Below the pieces are notes generated by a model. That model was not told the DNA's origin, made no database searches, and worked only from the letters and a program-made list of their open reading frames with translations. From the NCBI RefSeq assembly GCF_017303275.1, contig NZ_JAFKOJ010000002.1, forward strand, positions 372,001 through 436,000: a DNA stretch of 64,000 bases. Reading direction: 5' to 3'. The position numbers and the translations under genes were made by a program. Below are positions 27,513 to 37,108 of this stretch, piece by piece (the first letter of the stretch is position 1; every line of letters starts with the position of its first letter). Source of the DNA: Bacillus sp. NTK034. GTDB taxonomy: Bacteria; Bacillota; Bacilli; Bacillales; Cytobacillaceae.

Positions 27513-28814
27513 TTATGCAATTTTTGTTTTTGTTTCATCATCTTGAAGTGCGTTTCTTTTTTCTTGTACATAAACACTTAAAAACTGAAGTGTTAGGCCT
27601 ATTAATACCCACAATATAACTGACGATCTATTCAAGGTTAAAACCGGTGCCCCGAGCCCTCCAACAATTGTCAATAAAACTAAGCAGAAGAAAAACTTAA
27701 ATTCGGGACGTTTATAGGCGTAGAAATAAAATTGATACACACTCCACAAAAGTGCGCATAAGAGCAAAACATACAATCCAAGCGCTAATATTCCACCGCT
27801 GCTAAACATATGGAAGAAAGCACTATCGTATATTTCTTGTGACCCTAAACCTTCCCCCATCAAAGGGGATTCCCTCATTATTCGCTCGAAATATTGATTT
27901 TGTTGTGAATCTCCGCTCCCGTATCTCCCTGCCGTTAATAAGGTTAAGATTCCCTGTTGCTGATAATTCGAACTGTCAAAAAGCCTGAATAAGTAGTTGA
28001 TTCCATCCCAGGTCTTGGTCAGATATAAATAAATTGGTGTAAAGATACCAGCAAACAGAATGGCTAACTTGAATAATTGACCTCTTATTGCCTTAACTGA
28101 AAAAGCATATAAGATAAAGAGCGCCAATCCGAAAATGACAAATACCTTTGAAACCGACAAGGAGCCGCCAATTATTAATAGAATCAAAGTAAATATGTTT
28201 CTTATCTTTAGTTTCTTTTTTGAGACATCCATTAAATATGTCCAGACGAATAAACCCAAGGAATAAGCTACCCCAGATTCTATTGGCTGATTGAAAACTC
28301 CGCTGTATCTTCCCATCTGTGCAGCTCTGTGGGCGACAGAGTCAGCCCCCCTCCAGAAATACTGATTAATCACTGTTAAATCAATAAAGAAACTGAGGAA
28401 AATCCATAAGGTATTTAAGGATAATAGTATCAAAAGCCATCTACCAGCTTTGCTTAACAGTTGTTCCGTTTGCAAAGCATCTTGTTTGCGCAATACTAAA
28501 GCAAAAAATGCTATTAAAAATACAGGCTGTAAGAAGTTTTTAATCTCGGCAACGAATGAGCTTGTACTCATTGAACCTCCATATATCAAGGTTCTAAAAA
28601 ATAGGTAAGCAAACAAACCCACCCAAATAACAAAAAGGTTCATCAAGTTTTTATGCGCGACGATCTCCTTCCTACTAAACAGCAAAAGAATATATAAAAA
28701 ACCACCCAAGAAAATAACAACACTATCCACTTTTAAACCTAGCGAAATAGAAATATAGGGACCAAAGGATGATATAAGTAGTAAAAAAATCAATTTATCG
28801 GTGAATGTTTTCAT
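27513..28814 (-). CDS. O-antigen ligase/polymerase (Wzy)-like membrane protein
   Basis: 433 residues from ATG at 28814 (GGAGAG upstream) with about ten to twelve transmembrane segments. A large loop holds GRYSGVFNQPIESGVAYSLG and, later, MGEGLGSQEIYDSAFFHMFS, the arrangement of the Wzy_C family. Such proteins polymerise or ligate surface polysaccharide. It is not a virion protein by nature, and lies between a tailspike gene and the second half of a virion gene. Lysogenic conversion of the host surface is the likely role; substrate unknown. Confidence 0.75.
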   Translation of the reverse strand: MKTFTDKLIFLLLISSFGPYISISLGLKVDSVVIFLGGFLYILLLFSRKEIVAHKNLMNLFVIWVGLFAYLFFRTLIYGGSMSTSSFVAEIKNFLQPVFLIAFFALVLRKQDALQTEQLLSKAGRWLLILLSLNTLWIFLSFFIDLTVINQYFWRGADSVAHRAAQMGRYSGVFNQPIESGVAYSLGLFVWTYLMDVSKKKLKIRNIFTLILLIIGGSLSVSKVFVIFGLALFILYAFSVKAIRGQLFKLAILFAGIFTPIYLYLTKTWDGINYLFRLFDSSNYQQQGILTLLTAGRYGSGDSQQNQYFERIMRESPLMGEGLGSQEIYDSAFFHMFSSGGILALGLYVLLLCALLWSVYQFYFYAYKRPEFKFFFCLVLLTIVGGLGAPVLTLNRSSVILWVLIGLTLQFLSVYVQEKRNALQDDETKTKIA

Positions 28815-28912
28815 AATTCTCTCCATTCCATCAAAATACAATTACTACTATATCATTATAAAATTGGAAATTAAACCTTATTTAAAGCAAACAGTAAAGA
28901 TGTTTTGGTGTA

Positions 28913-30886
28913 TTAGTTACCAGTCAACGCTCGACATTCTAACCAATCAGTATTCAACACATTCCCGCTACCTGTTGTTAATCTTTTCCACCCTAAAACA
29001 ATATATTTACTTCCGGCTGTACCTAATTCAGAAGGATTAGTATTGATACCGTAATCCCCTTTTCTCCAATTTCCTGTTGTCGGCATAGCATTTGTATTAA
29101 AAGTTCGGGCGAGGTAAATATCAAAAGACTGGTTTTCCTTACCTGTTACTGAAGAGAATCTAAAGCGAAAAGGTTCGATAATATTTGTTTTACACCCTAC
29201 AAAAGATATATCGTTAAATGTACCGTTGTCTTTGTAGTTTGCTGCGTTATTAATACCATGAACACAGTTTTTTATTTGTATATTGTTAAATGAAAACTTA
29301 GATAGGTTTAGTCCTGTCGGGAAATCAACCCCATAATCAAAACCATCAATTTCTATATTGTTTAACTCAACCGTACCATTTTGGTCATTACGACTTATAT
29401 ACAATGCTTTGTGCAAATCGGTTGAAAGTATTCCTGATGTTTGGGAAATTCCTCGATAAGGGCCAAATATTCGCACGTTTTCCATTTTATTGACTTTAGC
29501 GAAAGCAAACCAAAGTTTGTAACCAGAGATAACCGATCCATCAGGAATATATATCGTTGAGTCTTTCATGGAGAAGAAATCTAACACATTATAATTACTC
29601 ACATATCCTTTTAAGGCTGAACCGTGTCCATTTACAGATATAGCATTATCGAAGTTTGCTTGTTTTTCTGAAACAGTATTGGATACGACTTTAATGAACT
29701 TATCTCGAATTGCCAAACTCCTTAAACCAACATCATGCCATGCTTCAAATCCTCCTGAAAAATAGCAACCCTCAATTAAATCATAACGCCCACGAAATTT
29801 ATTTGCCGTTTCATCTCCATAAGAATGACAATTGTAATGGTAAGCATCAAAAGTAGTTTGGTGGCTATCATACCCTGCGTAGCATTCATACGCTTTTCCA
29901 TCTCTAACAGTTATGCCTTGTGCTCCCCCTGTAGGCGCTGCTGCATGCCTACATCTTACTGCTATAGGGTTTAACAACGTTACTCCTACTGCTCCAGCAG
30001 TTGGCATAACTCCATATGAAAGGTACTCAAATTTAGGATTTTTAAACACTGTATCAACCGCGTACTGAACGCGGAATCCGTGCATTGTGCCACCGGTTTG
30101 ATTAGGGTCAAACCCTCCCGTTGAAGTTTCACCCTGGTATTTTCTATTTCGGTTCACTATTTTTACATTTTCAACCTCAAAACCACTACTGTACATAACG
30201 TCACCGAAAAACCCATCGAACTCACCGGACACGGTTAAGTTTGAGATTTTAACCTTACCAACTTTGTATCCTTTGATCGTTACATCAGTAGATGTAAAGT
30301 TTAGAGGTACAGGTCTGTCAAATGTCACCTCATTACCTGCGATTCCTGTAATAATCGCTGAGTGGTTTCTCTTGATGGCGTATGCAGTCTCTTCCATGTT
30401 GTCTACATTACTAGTGAAAGTGATTAACTGCCCTATCTGAACTCCTGCCGCACTTGCTAATGACACTCTCCTACTTCCTTCAGGAATTGAAGCTGTAGGT
30501 ACTGTTGTGAATAAAGCAGTATTTGAACAAGTAAAAAACTTTCCTGTACAGTGTATTTCAGTTACATCAATACCCATCCCGATAATGTTTACATTTTTGT
30601 TTGCTGGGATTGAGAGAGAAGACGTTTTATACTTACCTTTAGGGAGATAAATATATATTTCATTACCATTATTGAAAGAATTAGTGAACGCTGTGGAATT
30701 ATCTGTACCCACTGTTCCATCCCAATCAGCTTTTCCCCCGTACTCTTCAATTGACCCGATATTCTTCGATGTTTCCGCCAACTGCGCATCAATTGTGTCC
30801 ATATTCTTAGACATTTCCGTGATGGTATCTTGCTTTTTATCTTCTTTATTCCATTTATATAAATTAAGATTCTGTGTGAAATCCAT
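28913..30886 (-). CDS. Tailspike with pectate-lyase-like beta-helix
   Basis: 657 residues. The N-terminal 50 residues are polar and helical (probable attachment to the virion). ADWDGTVGTDNSTAFTNSF followed by IYLPKGKYKTSSL is the standard opening of a pectate-lyase-3 beta-helix, which then runs for about 500 residues. It probably binds and perhaps cleaves a surface glycan; no specific catalytic residues can be assigned. Its ATG overlaps the stop of the split N-terminal piece, so the cassette is translationally linked to it. Confidence 0.82.
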   Translation of the reverse strand: MDFTQNLNLYKWNKEDKKQDTITEMSKNMDTIDAQLAETSKNIGSIEEYGGKADWDGTVGTDNSTAFTNSFNNGNEIYIYLPKGKYKTSSLSIPANKNVNIIGMGIDVTEIHCTGKFFTCSNTALFTTVPTASIPEGSRRVSLASAAGVQIGQLITFTSNVDNMEETAYAIKRNHSAIITGIAGNEVTFDRPVPLNFTSTDVTIKGYKVGKVKISNLTVSGEFDGFFGDVMYSSGFEVENVKIVNRNRKYQGETSTGGFDPNQTGGTMHGFRVQYAVDTVFKNPKFEYLSYGVMPTAGAVGVTLLNPIAVRCRHAAAPTGGAQGITVRDGKAYECYAGYDSHQTTFDAYHYNCHSYGDETANKFRGRYDLIEGCYFSGGFEAWHDVGLRSLAIRDKFIKVVSNTVSEKQANFDNAISVNGHGSALKGYVSNYNVLDFFSMKDSTIYIPDGSVISGYKLWFAFAKVNKMENVRIFGPYRGISQTSGILSTDLHKALYISRNDQNGTVELNNIEIDGFDYGVDFPTGLNLSKFSFNNIQIKNCVHGINNAANYKDNGTFNDISFVGCKTNIIEPFRFRFSSVTGKENQSFDIYLARTFNTNAMPTTGNWRKGDYGINTNPSELGTAGSKYIVLGWKRLTTGSGNVLNTDWLECRALTGN

Positions 30887-31249
30887 TTAATCACCCCAAT
30901 TCTGGCTTAAATCATCATCAGACCAAACAGAAGGCTGTGTACCCGCATCAGGCAATGCGTTAGTTTTATATAACTTGGTGCCGTGTGCAAATAAGAACTC
31001 TCTGGATCCATCCTGTTTAGGAAACACGAACATACCGTTTACGCTACCTTCTCCGATACTTTGAGGAATCACCCTTCTATAGCCTGTTCTCTTTATTAAA
31101 GCCCCTCGCTCGTCCGTGTGCATGTTCAGCATATCCGGGCTTTGTGAGTTATCTATTTGAGTAGGTGTAACCGATAGGTTAATCCCTTTAAAAGGCTCAA
31201 TACGCATTAATGGAGGACTAGGAACCTGCCTGGTTTGCATTTGTGCCAT
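30887..31249 (-). CDS. Stabiliser/tail-hub protein, N-terminal piece of a split gene
   Basis: 120 residues with FKGINLSVTPTQIDNSQSPDMLN and GTKLYKTN, the typical opening of a phage stabiliser/hub protein, but ending at SVWSDDDLSQNWGD right where the tailspike begins. The 504-residue piece at 25947-27461 opens with MLTWENELNTDLVRPVEIYG, which would continue it. It overlaps the adaptor stop (TAATG) and has GGGAGGT upstream. Confidence 0.65.
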   Translation of the reverse strand: MAQMQTRQVPSPPLMRIEPFKGINLSVTPTQIDNSQSPDMLNMHTDERGALIKRTGYRRVIPQSIGEGSVNGMFVFPKQDGSREFLFAHGTKLYKTNALPDAGTQPSVWSDDDLSQNWGD

Positions 31250-31623
31250 TACTGCATACCTCCCAACACATCTAATACATCAGTGATTGGCTCAATAGCA
31301 GTAAGAGTTTTCCTCTTTAGCTCGTCATATCGGGCATTGAAATATGAAGCTGTATTTATATCCTCTGTCAATAGAAGATGTGCAGCTAACCCATACGGCA
31401 AAACAGTGATTGCAATACGGTCCGCCACCTTTAATGATTGAGTTAAATCGGTGATAACTTCCGGTTCCTGTGATGCTGGCAACAATTCGGTTTGGAGTTG
31501 TGTAAGGATGGTCTTTGCCCTTGATTCGTAATATTTTGGTGTATCTGGAACGATTTCTCCCGCTTCGGTTACTTCATCAATCAGGACCAATGCCATGTCA
31601 TACACTTGCTTTGCTGTTACCAC
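31249..31623 (-). CDS. Head-tail adaptor / tail accessory protein (P22 gp4-like position)
   Basis: A 124-residue helical protein starting at GTG 31623 with GGGGGTGAT upstream. The C-terminal ASYFNARYDELKRKTL pattern is common in phage head-completion and adaptor proteins. It follows the coat gene and precedes the stabiliser-like gene, the place of the tail accessory factor in P22-type phages. Confidence 0.65.
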   Translation of the reverse strand: MVTAKQVYDMALVLIDEVTEAGEIVPDTPKYYESRAKTILTQLQTELLPASQEPEVITDLTQSLKVADRIAITVLPYGLAAHLLLTEDINTASYFNARYDELKRKTLTAIEPITDVLDVLGGMQ

Positions 31624-31648
31624 ACAATCACCCCCTAATTACAAATAA

Positions 31649-31681
31649 AAAAGGGGCAGACGATTGCCTACCCCCTCATGA
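31649..31681 (-). terminator. Hairpin within the late operon after the 38-residue gene
   Basis: On the minus strand GGCA pairs with TGCC inside a GGGG/CCCC context, followed by TTTTTT. It separates the capsid genes from the tail genes and may be partial, raising coat expression relative to tail. Confidence 0.55.
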
Positions 31682-31798
31682 TTACTTCTTCTTCGTGTCT
31701 TTGACTTCTTTTAAGCCGGCATTGCGAAATGCAGCTTCCTGAATTTCATCACGAGCAATAACTGTTTGCCCATTTTCCGCTTGGAATACTTTACTCAT
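31682..31798 (-). CDS. Very small protein following the coat gene
   Basis: A 38-residue frame beginning MSKVFQAENGQTVIARDE, with TAAGGAGTGA 5-8 bases upstream of the ATG. It lies between coat and terminator and is likely expressed highly; possibly a minor head component. Not recognised. Confidence 0.6.
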   Translation of the reverse strand: MSKVFQAENGQTVIARDEIQEAAFRNAGLKEVKDTKKK

Positions 31799-31810
31799 TT
31801 AAATCACTCC

Positions 31811-32644
31811 TTAGATTGTTGCGTTTTTGTGAGCGAAGATAGCATTCTTTTTATTTTCAAGAACAAACGCATCATAACGCTTGCGGCCTTCTACTAACCA
31901 TCCGTTGATACCAGGAGGGTTGTCGTGAGTTTTGTAATCTTCTAGCTTTTGAGCTGCAACTGTAGCAACTGGATGAACCATGATAAATTCATGGTTAGCT
32001 GGAAGGTACACAGAAGGAACTTTAACAATTTTCACTCCGTCTACTTCCCCAACTTGACCATTGATCAGCATTTTCTGACCAAGTTCAGAAGCTTTGATGA
32101 ATGAGTTATCCAACTTTAAGAAGTTGTAGAAAGATGGTCTTACAAAGGCAATACGACCTGTAGCCGGTACTTTGTCCTCATCCAACGCTTCACCCGCTTC
32201 CAATAGGGAAGAATAAGCATTCGTTGCTGTAATATCTACTGATGCAGTATGTCCGTTTGCGATAGCTGCAGCAGACATAGCAGCAAGACGGTAAACGTCA
32301 ATTTCAGGTACGATAACTTCATCAATCTGACGGGCAAGAGCCTTACCAGCCTGCATAACCATTTGTGTATCCTGGTGGTTTGCACGGTCAATTGTGAACG
32401 TAAATGAACGGTCACGAGTAAGAGTCATTGTCTGTACTGTGTTATCCAGTTCAGCAGCCGTACCATAACGGGAAAGACCTGTTTTAGTGTAGTTGTTCAT
32501 CGCTACAGTTGGGATAGAGTAAACGTTAATGCTATTTACGCCATTCCAATCATACTCACGGTTTACCGCTGATTCTGTTAGGGATTTAAGTTTGAAACGC
32601 TCGTCTACTTTTTGGCTATATTTAGATGCTAAGTTTACTGCCAT
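31811..32644 (-). CDS. Major capsid (coat) protein
   Basis: A 277-residue protein at the coat position after the scaffold gene. The sequence has the pattern of HK97-fold coat proteins of the P22/N4-gp56 type: SFTFTIDRANHQDT in the N-terminal third, a long central helix with ARQIDEVIVPEIDVYRLAAM, and VDGVKIVKVPS in the C-terminal domain. AAAGGAG precedes the ATG. No cleavable prodomain is apparent, in line with a separate scaffold. Confidence 0.85.
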   Translation of the reverse strand: MAVNLASKYSQKVDERFKLKSLTESAVNREYDWNGVNSINVYSIPTVAMNNYTKTGLSRYGTAAELDNTVQTMTLTRDRSFTFTIDRANHQDTQMVMQAGKALARQIDEVIVPEIDVYRLAAMSAAAIANGHTASVDITATNAYSSLLEAGEALDEDKVPATGRIAFVRPSFYNFLKLDNSFIKASELGQKMLINGQVGEVDGVKIVKVPSVYLPANHEFIMVHPVATVAAQKLEDYKTHDNPPGINGWLVEGRKRYDAFVLENKKNAIFAHKNATI

Positions 32645-32659
32645 TGATTAAACACTCCT

Positions 32660-33463
32660 TTAAATTGAATTGAAGCCACGCATAAAGTCATCCTCTGATG
32701 CTGTTTCCGTGCTGCCATGAGCCGTAACACCCTGCACAGGCGCTTTCTTTGCGTTTTCTTCATTCTGTTTTATTGTTTTTATTTGAGATTGCAACTGATT
32801 GCTGTGATGCTCCATGAAGGCATACTTTAACGGAACGCCTTTTTCATTCATTTCCCATACTTCCTTCGGGATCTGGTCACTGTTCGGATCAAAGTCTTTG
32901 CCGTTAGCCTGACGGTAGTAGTCGAAAAACTCTTTGTATTCAGCACTTTTCTTTTCTTCCTCTACCTTGGCTTGCTCTTTAGATTTGATTTCCTCCCGCA
33001 TTTTGCGCGTTTCCAGGATTTCCTTGGCTAATTCTTCTGGGATATTCTGCTGAATCAGCTCGTTAAGCTTCTCCTGCTCCTTATACTCCTGTACAGCTTG
33101 TAGATACTGCTCTGTGGTCATTCCCTGCTCTTTGGCTAATTCCTCGACAAAGGATAAACGTGGATCACTTTCAAGCGCTTGTAAACGTTCCTGCACCTTG
33201 TCATAGTTCAAACCTTTTTGAGCAAGTTCCCTGGCTGTATCTTCGTCAAGATCCATTTCCTCTTTGTTATATTTAACTTTGAGGAAGGCTTGACGCTGTT
33301 CCTCTTGTTGCTGTTCGGTTAATTCTTCTGTCTGTTCGGTTTCTTCGACTGAATCAAGAGATTCCTCAAAAGATTCCTCACTAACAGTTTCCTGTGCTTC
33401 TTCTGCCTCTGGTGGGGCTGCTTCGAAATCATCAGGTAAAATTACATCATCATTTTCAAACAT
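32660..33463 (-). CDS. Scaffolding protein
   Basis: ATG at 33463 behind GGAGGAAA gives 267 residues. It is very acidic at the N-terminus (DDFEAAPPEAEEAQE), highly helical and charged through the middle (EEKLNELIQQNIPEELAKEI-type sequence), and lies directly before the coat gene. Composition and order are those of phage scaffold proteins. Confidence 0.82.
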   Translation of the reverse strand: MFENDDVILPDDFEAAPPEAEEAQETVSEESFEESLDSVEETEQTEELTEQQQEEQRQAFLKVKYNKEEMDLDEDTARELAQKGLNYDKVQERLQALESDPRLSFVEELAKEQGMTTEQYLQAVQEYKEQEKLNELIQQNIPEELAKEILETRKMREEIKSKEQAKVEEEKKSAEYKEFFDYYRQANGKDFDPNSDQIPKEVWEMNEKGVPLKYAFMEHHSNQLQSQIKTIKQNEENAKKAPVQGVTAHGSTETASEDDFMRGFNSI

Positions 33464-33536
33464 TTCATTTCCTCCTTGCCTATGGTTGGGCAATTTTGAA
33501 CAGTTTAACGTCATATTCAGGACAAAATAAAAACAC

Positions 33537-35333
33537 CTACTGTTGAGGTGCTTGCTGTGGTTGCTGCATTTGACTTATAATCTTCTGCTGTACTTCTGGT
33601 GGTGCGTTAAAGAACGCTTGTTGTTCCTCTGGTGACAGCTGCATCACCAATTCTTCCGGGTCCATCATGCCTTCTTGCATTACTTGCTGCTGTTCAGCCA
33701 TTTGCATTTTCTCTTTAATATCCGCTATCAATTCCTCTTTCTGCGGGATATATTCAGTCGGCACACGTTCTAAATAGTTGATAATGTCAATGTGCTGATT
33801 GTTAAGAAGGGCATCAAGTGTCTGAACACTCGCAATCTCTGACCAGTAAGAAGATTCACCAACATCAGCCCGGACATCTAGGAAAGCATCTTTAAACTGG
33901 CCGAAATCAAAGTTGATGACTTGTTTCTCACCATCTACATCCATTGTTAAAGGGCGTTCACCGTAATAAGTACCCATCATGTCAAAGAGAATCTTGCCTA
34001 TATCCTCTATCCATTCATATAGATTAGATTTAGGATTCTCTAACGGAATAGCCGTGGACTTTTGCACCGCTATAATGGCTGATGTATTCTTAGGGTCAAT
34101 CTGTCCTAATGCAGCATCACTGACTCCTAGCATTTCTTTTGTATATTGCATGGCTAATTCAAGCGTTTGGATAATCTGCCCGCTCATGTTACCTGGTTCA
34201 AGGTAACCGGCTAGGTTTTTAATGTTCTGTTCAGGACCCATTCCGCGAATGCCAATAGCTGTACCAATTTGATTATCCCAACCACTTAGCATATCAGCGT
34301 TATATACCGCCTTAGGGAAGGCTGTCATCATTAAGTGATACATAACCATAGCAAACATACGGTTAATAAATATCTGATTCGGAAGAATCCCTGTGCACAG
34401 CGCTCTGCCGTGGTATTGATTCTTCTGTTTCTCCCAATTCATCCAGGCTAACGGGTAATGAGTAAGCTCTGTATCAATATCTTTGTAGATATAAGCGTTT
34501 TGAACACTTTTAGATACCGTTACCGATATAACTTCTTCTGTAACAGGCTTGCCTTCATCATCTAAGACAGGATTCCCTTGTTCATCCTTTACTTGTCGCT
34601 TAACCTTTTTCTTACGGTAAACGATAATATACAAGGCCTTTCCGTAATCATCAGCTTCTACTTCAATTTCACCACTGTCGCCAGCTTGGTATTGGTATTC
34701 AGCATCAGAATTGATCTGGTCAACCTCTTGCTCACTCTGTTTATAGCGTTTAGCTTCATCCTTTAGATTCTGCACCATATCTCGACCTGAAATAATGATA
34801 TAAGGCTGTGCTTCGACATTAGAGTTATTTGCATTACCAAAGAACACGTTCACTCCATCGACTATTTCTAAGCAAATCTCGCCCTTTGTAGCGTTCTTAG
34901 AGCCAAACGGCTGTTTTGTCATATCGAAAATAAAATGTGCTGCTGCATCTCCAGTAATTGCCGCATCAAACAGCGCTTGTTTGATTTTGAAGTCAAACTT
35001 GAATTTCTCCAACAAGTTTTGCACCTGTGCATTAGCTATTTCTGCAAGGCTTGGAGTGTTTACATCAGGATTCCTTGGTACATTTAGCAAATCTTCAAAG
35101 TGTATCTTCGTTTTAGATGAGGTAAGAGAAGCCACCTGGAATGTGATAACCCGCTTAATAATATTGAATACAGGCTTCGGCATGTTATCCGCTTTAAGGT
35201 TACGCCATTGATCACCTTCGAAGAAGGCTAAGTTGGCATCCACTGTATCGTAATAACTAGGTGTTAATCGGTCATTGTACGTCTTACCGGCTAAATACAA
35301 CGCCCAATCCTTCGTTATATTAGAATCGCTCAT
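33537..35333 (-). CDS. Portal protein
   Basis: A 598-residue protein forming the DNA entry ring. The FFEGDQWRNL opening, the FNIIKRVITFQVASL helix and the glutamine-rich C-terminus (PEEQQAFFNAPPEVQQKII) are typical of large P22-type portals. It overlaps the preceding small gene by 4 bases and is followed by the scaffold gene. Confidence 0.88.
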   Translation of the reverse strand: MSDSNITKDWALYLAGKTYNDRLTPSYYDTVDANLAFFEGDQWRNLKADNMPKPVFNIIKRVITFQVASLTSSKTKIHFEDLLNVPRNPDVNTPSLAEIANAQVQNLLEKFKFDFKIKQALFDAAITGDAAAHFIFDMTKQPFGSKNATKGEICLEIVDGVNVFFGNANNSNVEAQPYIIISGRDMVQNLKDEAKRYKQSEQEVDQINSDAEYQYQAGDSGEIEVEADDYGKALYIIVYRKKKVKRQVKDEQGNPVLDDEGKPVTEEVISVTVSKSVQNAYIYKDIDTELTHYPLAWMNWEKQKNQYHGRALCTGILPNQIFINRMFAMVMYHLMMTAFPKAVYNADMLSGWDNQIGTAIGIRGMGPEQNIKNLAGYLEPGNMSGQIIQTLELAMQYTKEMLGVSDAALGQIDPKNTSAIIAVQKSTAIPLENPKSNLYEWIEDIGKILFDMMGTYYGERPLTMDVDGEKQVINFDFGQFKDAFLDVRADVGESSYWSEIASVQTLDALLNNQHIDIINYLERVPTEYIPQKEELIADIKEKMQMAEQQQVMQEGMMDPEELVMQLSPEEQQAFFNAPPEVQQKIISQMQQPQQAPQQ

Positions 35334-35554
35334 TCATCTGTCACCTTCTTCCGCTGTAGGGCTATGTCAGTGTCATAACTCATAATGTCTTTGAAATACT
35401 TATCAAAGTCTTTTATCTTCTGCTGCTCTGTTGCATCCACTTCAACCGATTGAACAGGAGGTTTCTTCTGACCCATCCGGTAGCCGGTGTATAGCACAGC
35501 TCCTAACACAGCAAAAAAGACCACTCCGGAGAGCAGCCCTAAAATGTATTCCAT
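35330..35554 (-). CDS. Small membrane-anchored protein upstream of portal
   Basis: About 74 residues: MEYILGLLSGVVFFAVLGAV hydrophobic N-terminus, then a charged soluble tail. ATG 35554 or GTG 35563 may start it. Located between terminase and portal; function unknown. Confidence 0.6.
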   Translation of the reverse strand: MEYILGLLSGVVFFAVLGAVLYTGYRMGQKKPPVQSVEVDATEQQKIKDFDKYFKDIMSYDTDIALQRKKVTDE

Positions 35555-35555
35555 A

Positions 35556-35741
35556 TCATTCACCGTCCTCTTGGCTAATCGTTATCTCTCCCATATATTC
35601 AACATTCTCGTTGTAGGATGAACTTTCACAATTAGGGCAGGAACCGCTATAAGGGTAGTGAGGAAGGCTTTCAACTAAATATAATAAATCGCATCTTCCA
35701 CATTTATATTTACGAACTTTAATTCTGAATTTCTCCTTCAT
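35556..35741 (-). CDS. Small zinc-ribbon protein after terminase
   Basis: 61 residues from ATG 35741 (GGTGAG upstream). CGRC and CPNC lie about 26 residues apart, a zinc-ribbon pattern, followed by an acidic tail. It may interact with the packaging machinery by position; not recognised. Confidence 0.6.
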   Translation of the reverse strand: MKEKFRIKVRKYKCGRCDLLYLVESLPHYPYSGSCPNCESSSYNENVEYMGEITISQEDGE

Positions 35742-35749
35742 TTTCTCAC

Positions 35750-37108
35750 CTACCAATCTGTAAATGCTCCTATTTGCGGTTGCCCGCCTGTCATATGCTT
35801 AACCGCTTGTGTGTGTCGTTGTGTTGGTGTCAGGTTATCTGGATCATACTTCTCTTTCTTATGATCCTTAAACTTCATAGCTTCATCATTTAACGCATAT
35901 CGCACCATGTCTATAGCGTGGTTATTTGAATCGGGGAACTTCGCTTTAAAGTTACCATTGGCATCCTTATCCAATTCATAAGTTAAGAACTCCCGGGCTG
36001 TATTCGGACACCGCATATCATCTATAAGGATTTCCTCCAGGGATTGAAGGAACTTAACGCCGTATTCAATGGAGTCAGGGCCTTTCTTAGCTCCCTTAAC
36101 CTTTAACCCATACTGCCTTAACTCATGTATACTCTTTGGTTCAGCAGAATCAGCTATGATAAAGTCATTGTTTTTATTTTCTTCTTTGATATGATCATAC
36201 GCAGCACGATTAGATAGCCCAACCTGATATAACTCATGAAAGATGTATAACCGCTTCTTCTTACGGTCATAGTGCATCACACCATAAGCTAACGGGTCAA
36301 TCGCATAACCAAAGTCTATCCCTCGTTTAATGTTCTCGAAGTTAGCTATTTCATCATCGGTTATTGGCCTTATCTTCACGTTGTCAAAGACTTCTCCGCC
36401 CGTACCCGTTACATTCCCTAAATACTCATGTTCATAAGCTTTAGGTTTCGTCTGTTTCAGGTGTTCGGCTTCGGTAACGAATATTTGACCTAACCACTCT
36501 TTAGGAACGGTTAAATAGTTAGAATGGTGTACTAATCTATCTTTACGAGTTAGCAGCTTTTCAGCATTTACCCAGTTATTAGCTGATTGTGGTGGATTGT
36601 AGGAGTAAAATACTCTAAATTCTTCGCCACCACGCATTAAAGACTGGTTAATCATACGAACTTCTTCCATACCGGAAAACTCGTCTAATTCTTCATACCA
36701 GATAAATTTAAAGTAACCTTTCTTAACCTTTGCTGATTTAATCTTCTTTGGCTTATCAGCACCACGGAATAATATTTTCTGTCCTGTCGGCTTATAGGTT
36801 AAGACTAACTTTGCTTCGGGTATATCCCATTCATGTGTAACTCCCAAGGCTTCTATAGCCCACACAAGCTGCTCATACACTGAATCACGTAAGGTATCTT
36901 TGACTTTACGCAGGATCATGGCATTTGCGTTTTCATCTTCCATAATACCTAAAATGATTTCTACACTAATGAATGATGATTTTGTGCTACCACGACCGCC
37001 AGAGAGCCAAAAGTGAGTATAATCTCCATCGTGTATATGCCAATGCACATCATAAAAGGAAGGAGCTATAACATTTACTAAGTTAACTGTTGTTTCTTGG
37101 GATGTCAT
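35750..37108 (-). CDS. Terminase large subunit
   Basis: DNA-packaging motor and nuclease, 452 residues. ATPase: Walker A GGRGSTKS at 37-44, Walker B FIWYEELDEF. Nuclease: GIDFGYAIDP, IIADSAEPKSI and HAIDMVRYAL supply the acidic residues of the RNase H-like site. The type resembles PBSX/SPP1 terminases, which use headful packaging. It overlaps terS by 26 bases. Confidence 0.95.
   Translation of the reverse strand: MTSQETTVNLVNVIAPSFYDVHWHIHDGDYTHFWLSGGRGSTKSSFISVEIILGIMEDENANAMILRKVKDTLRDSVYEQLVWAIEALGVTHEWDIPEAKLVLTYKPTGQKILFRGADKPKKIKSAKVKKGYFKFIWYEELDEFSGMEEVRMINQSLMRGGEEFRVFYSYNPPQSANNWVNAEKLLTRKDRLVHHSNYLTVPKEWLGQIFVTEAEHLKQTKPKAYEHEYLGNVTGTGGEVFDNVKIRPITDDEIANFENIKRGIDFGYAIDPLAYGVMHYDRKKKRLYIFHELYQVGLSNRAAYDHIKEENKNNDFIIADSAEPKSIHELRQYGLKVKGAKKGPDSIEYGVKFLQSLEEILIDDMRCPNTAREFLTYELDKDANGNFKAKFPDSNNHAIDMVRYALNDEAMKFKDHKKEKYDPDNLTPTQRHTQAVKHMTGGQPQIGAFTDW

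Noticed and set aside
31649..31681. Intron or intein explanation for the split stabiliser gene
   Set aside because: The intervening 3.4 kb encodes two full proteins with their own start signals, and no splice motifs or endonuclease domain are seen.
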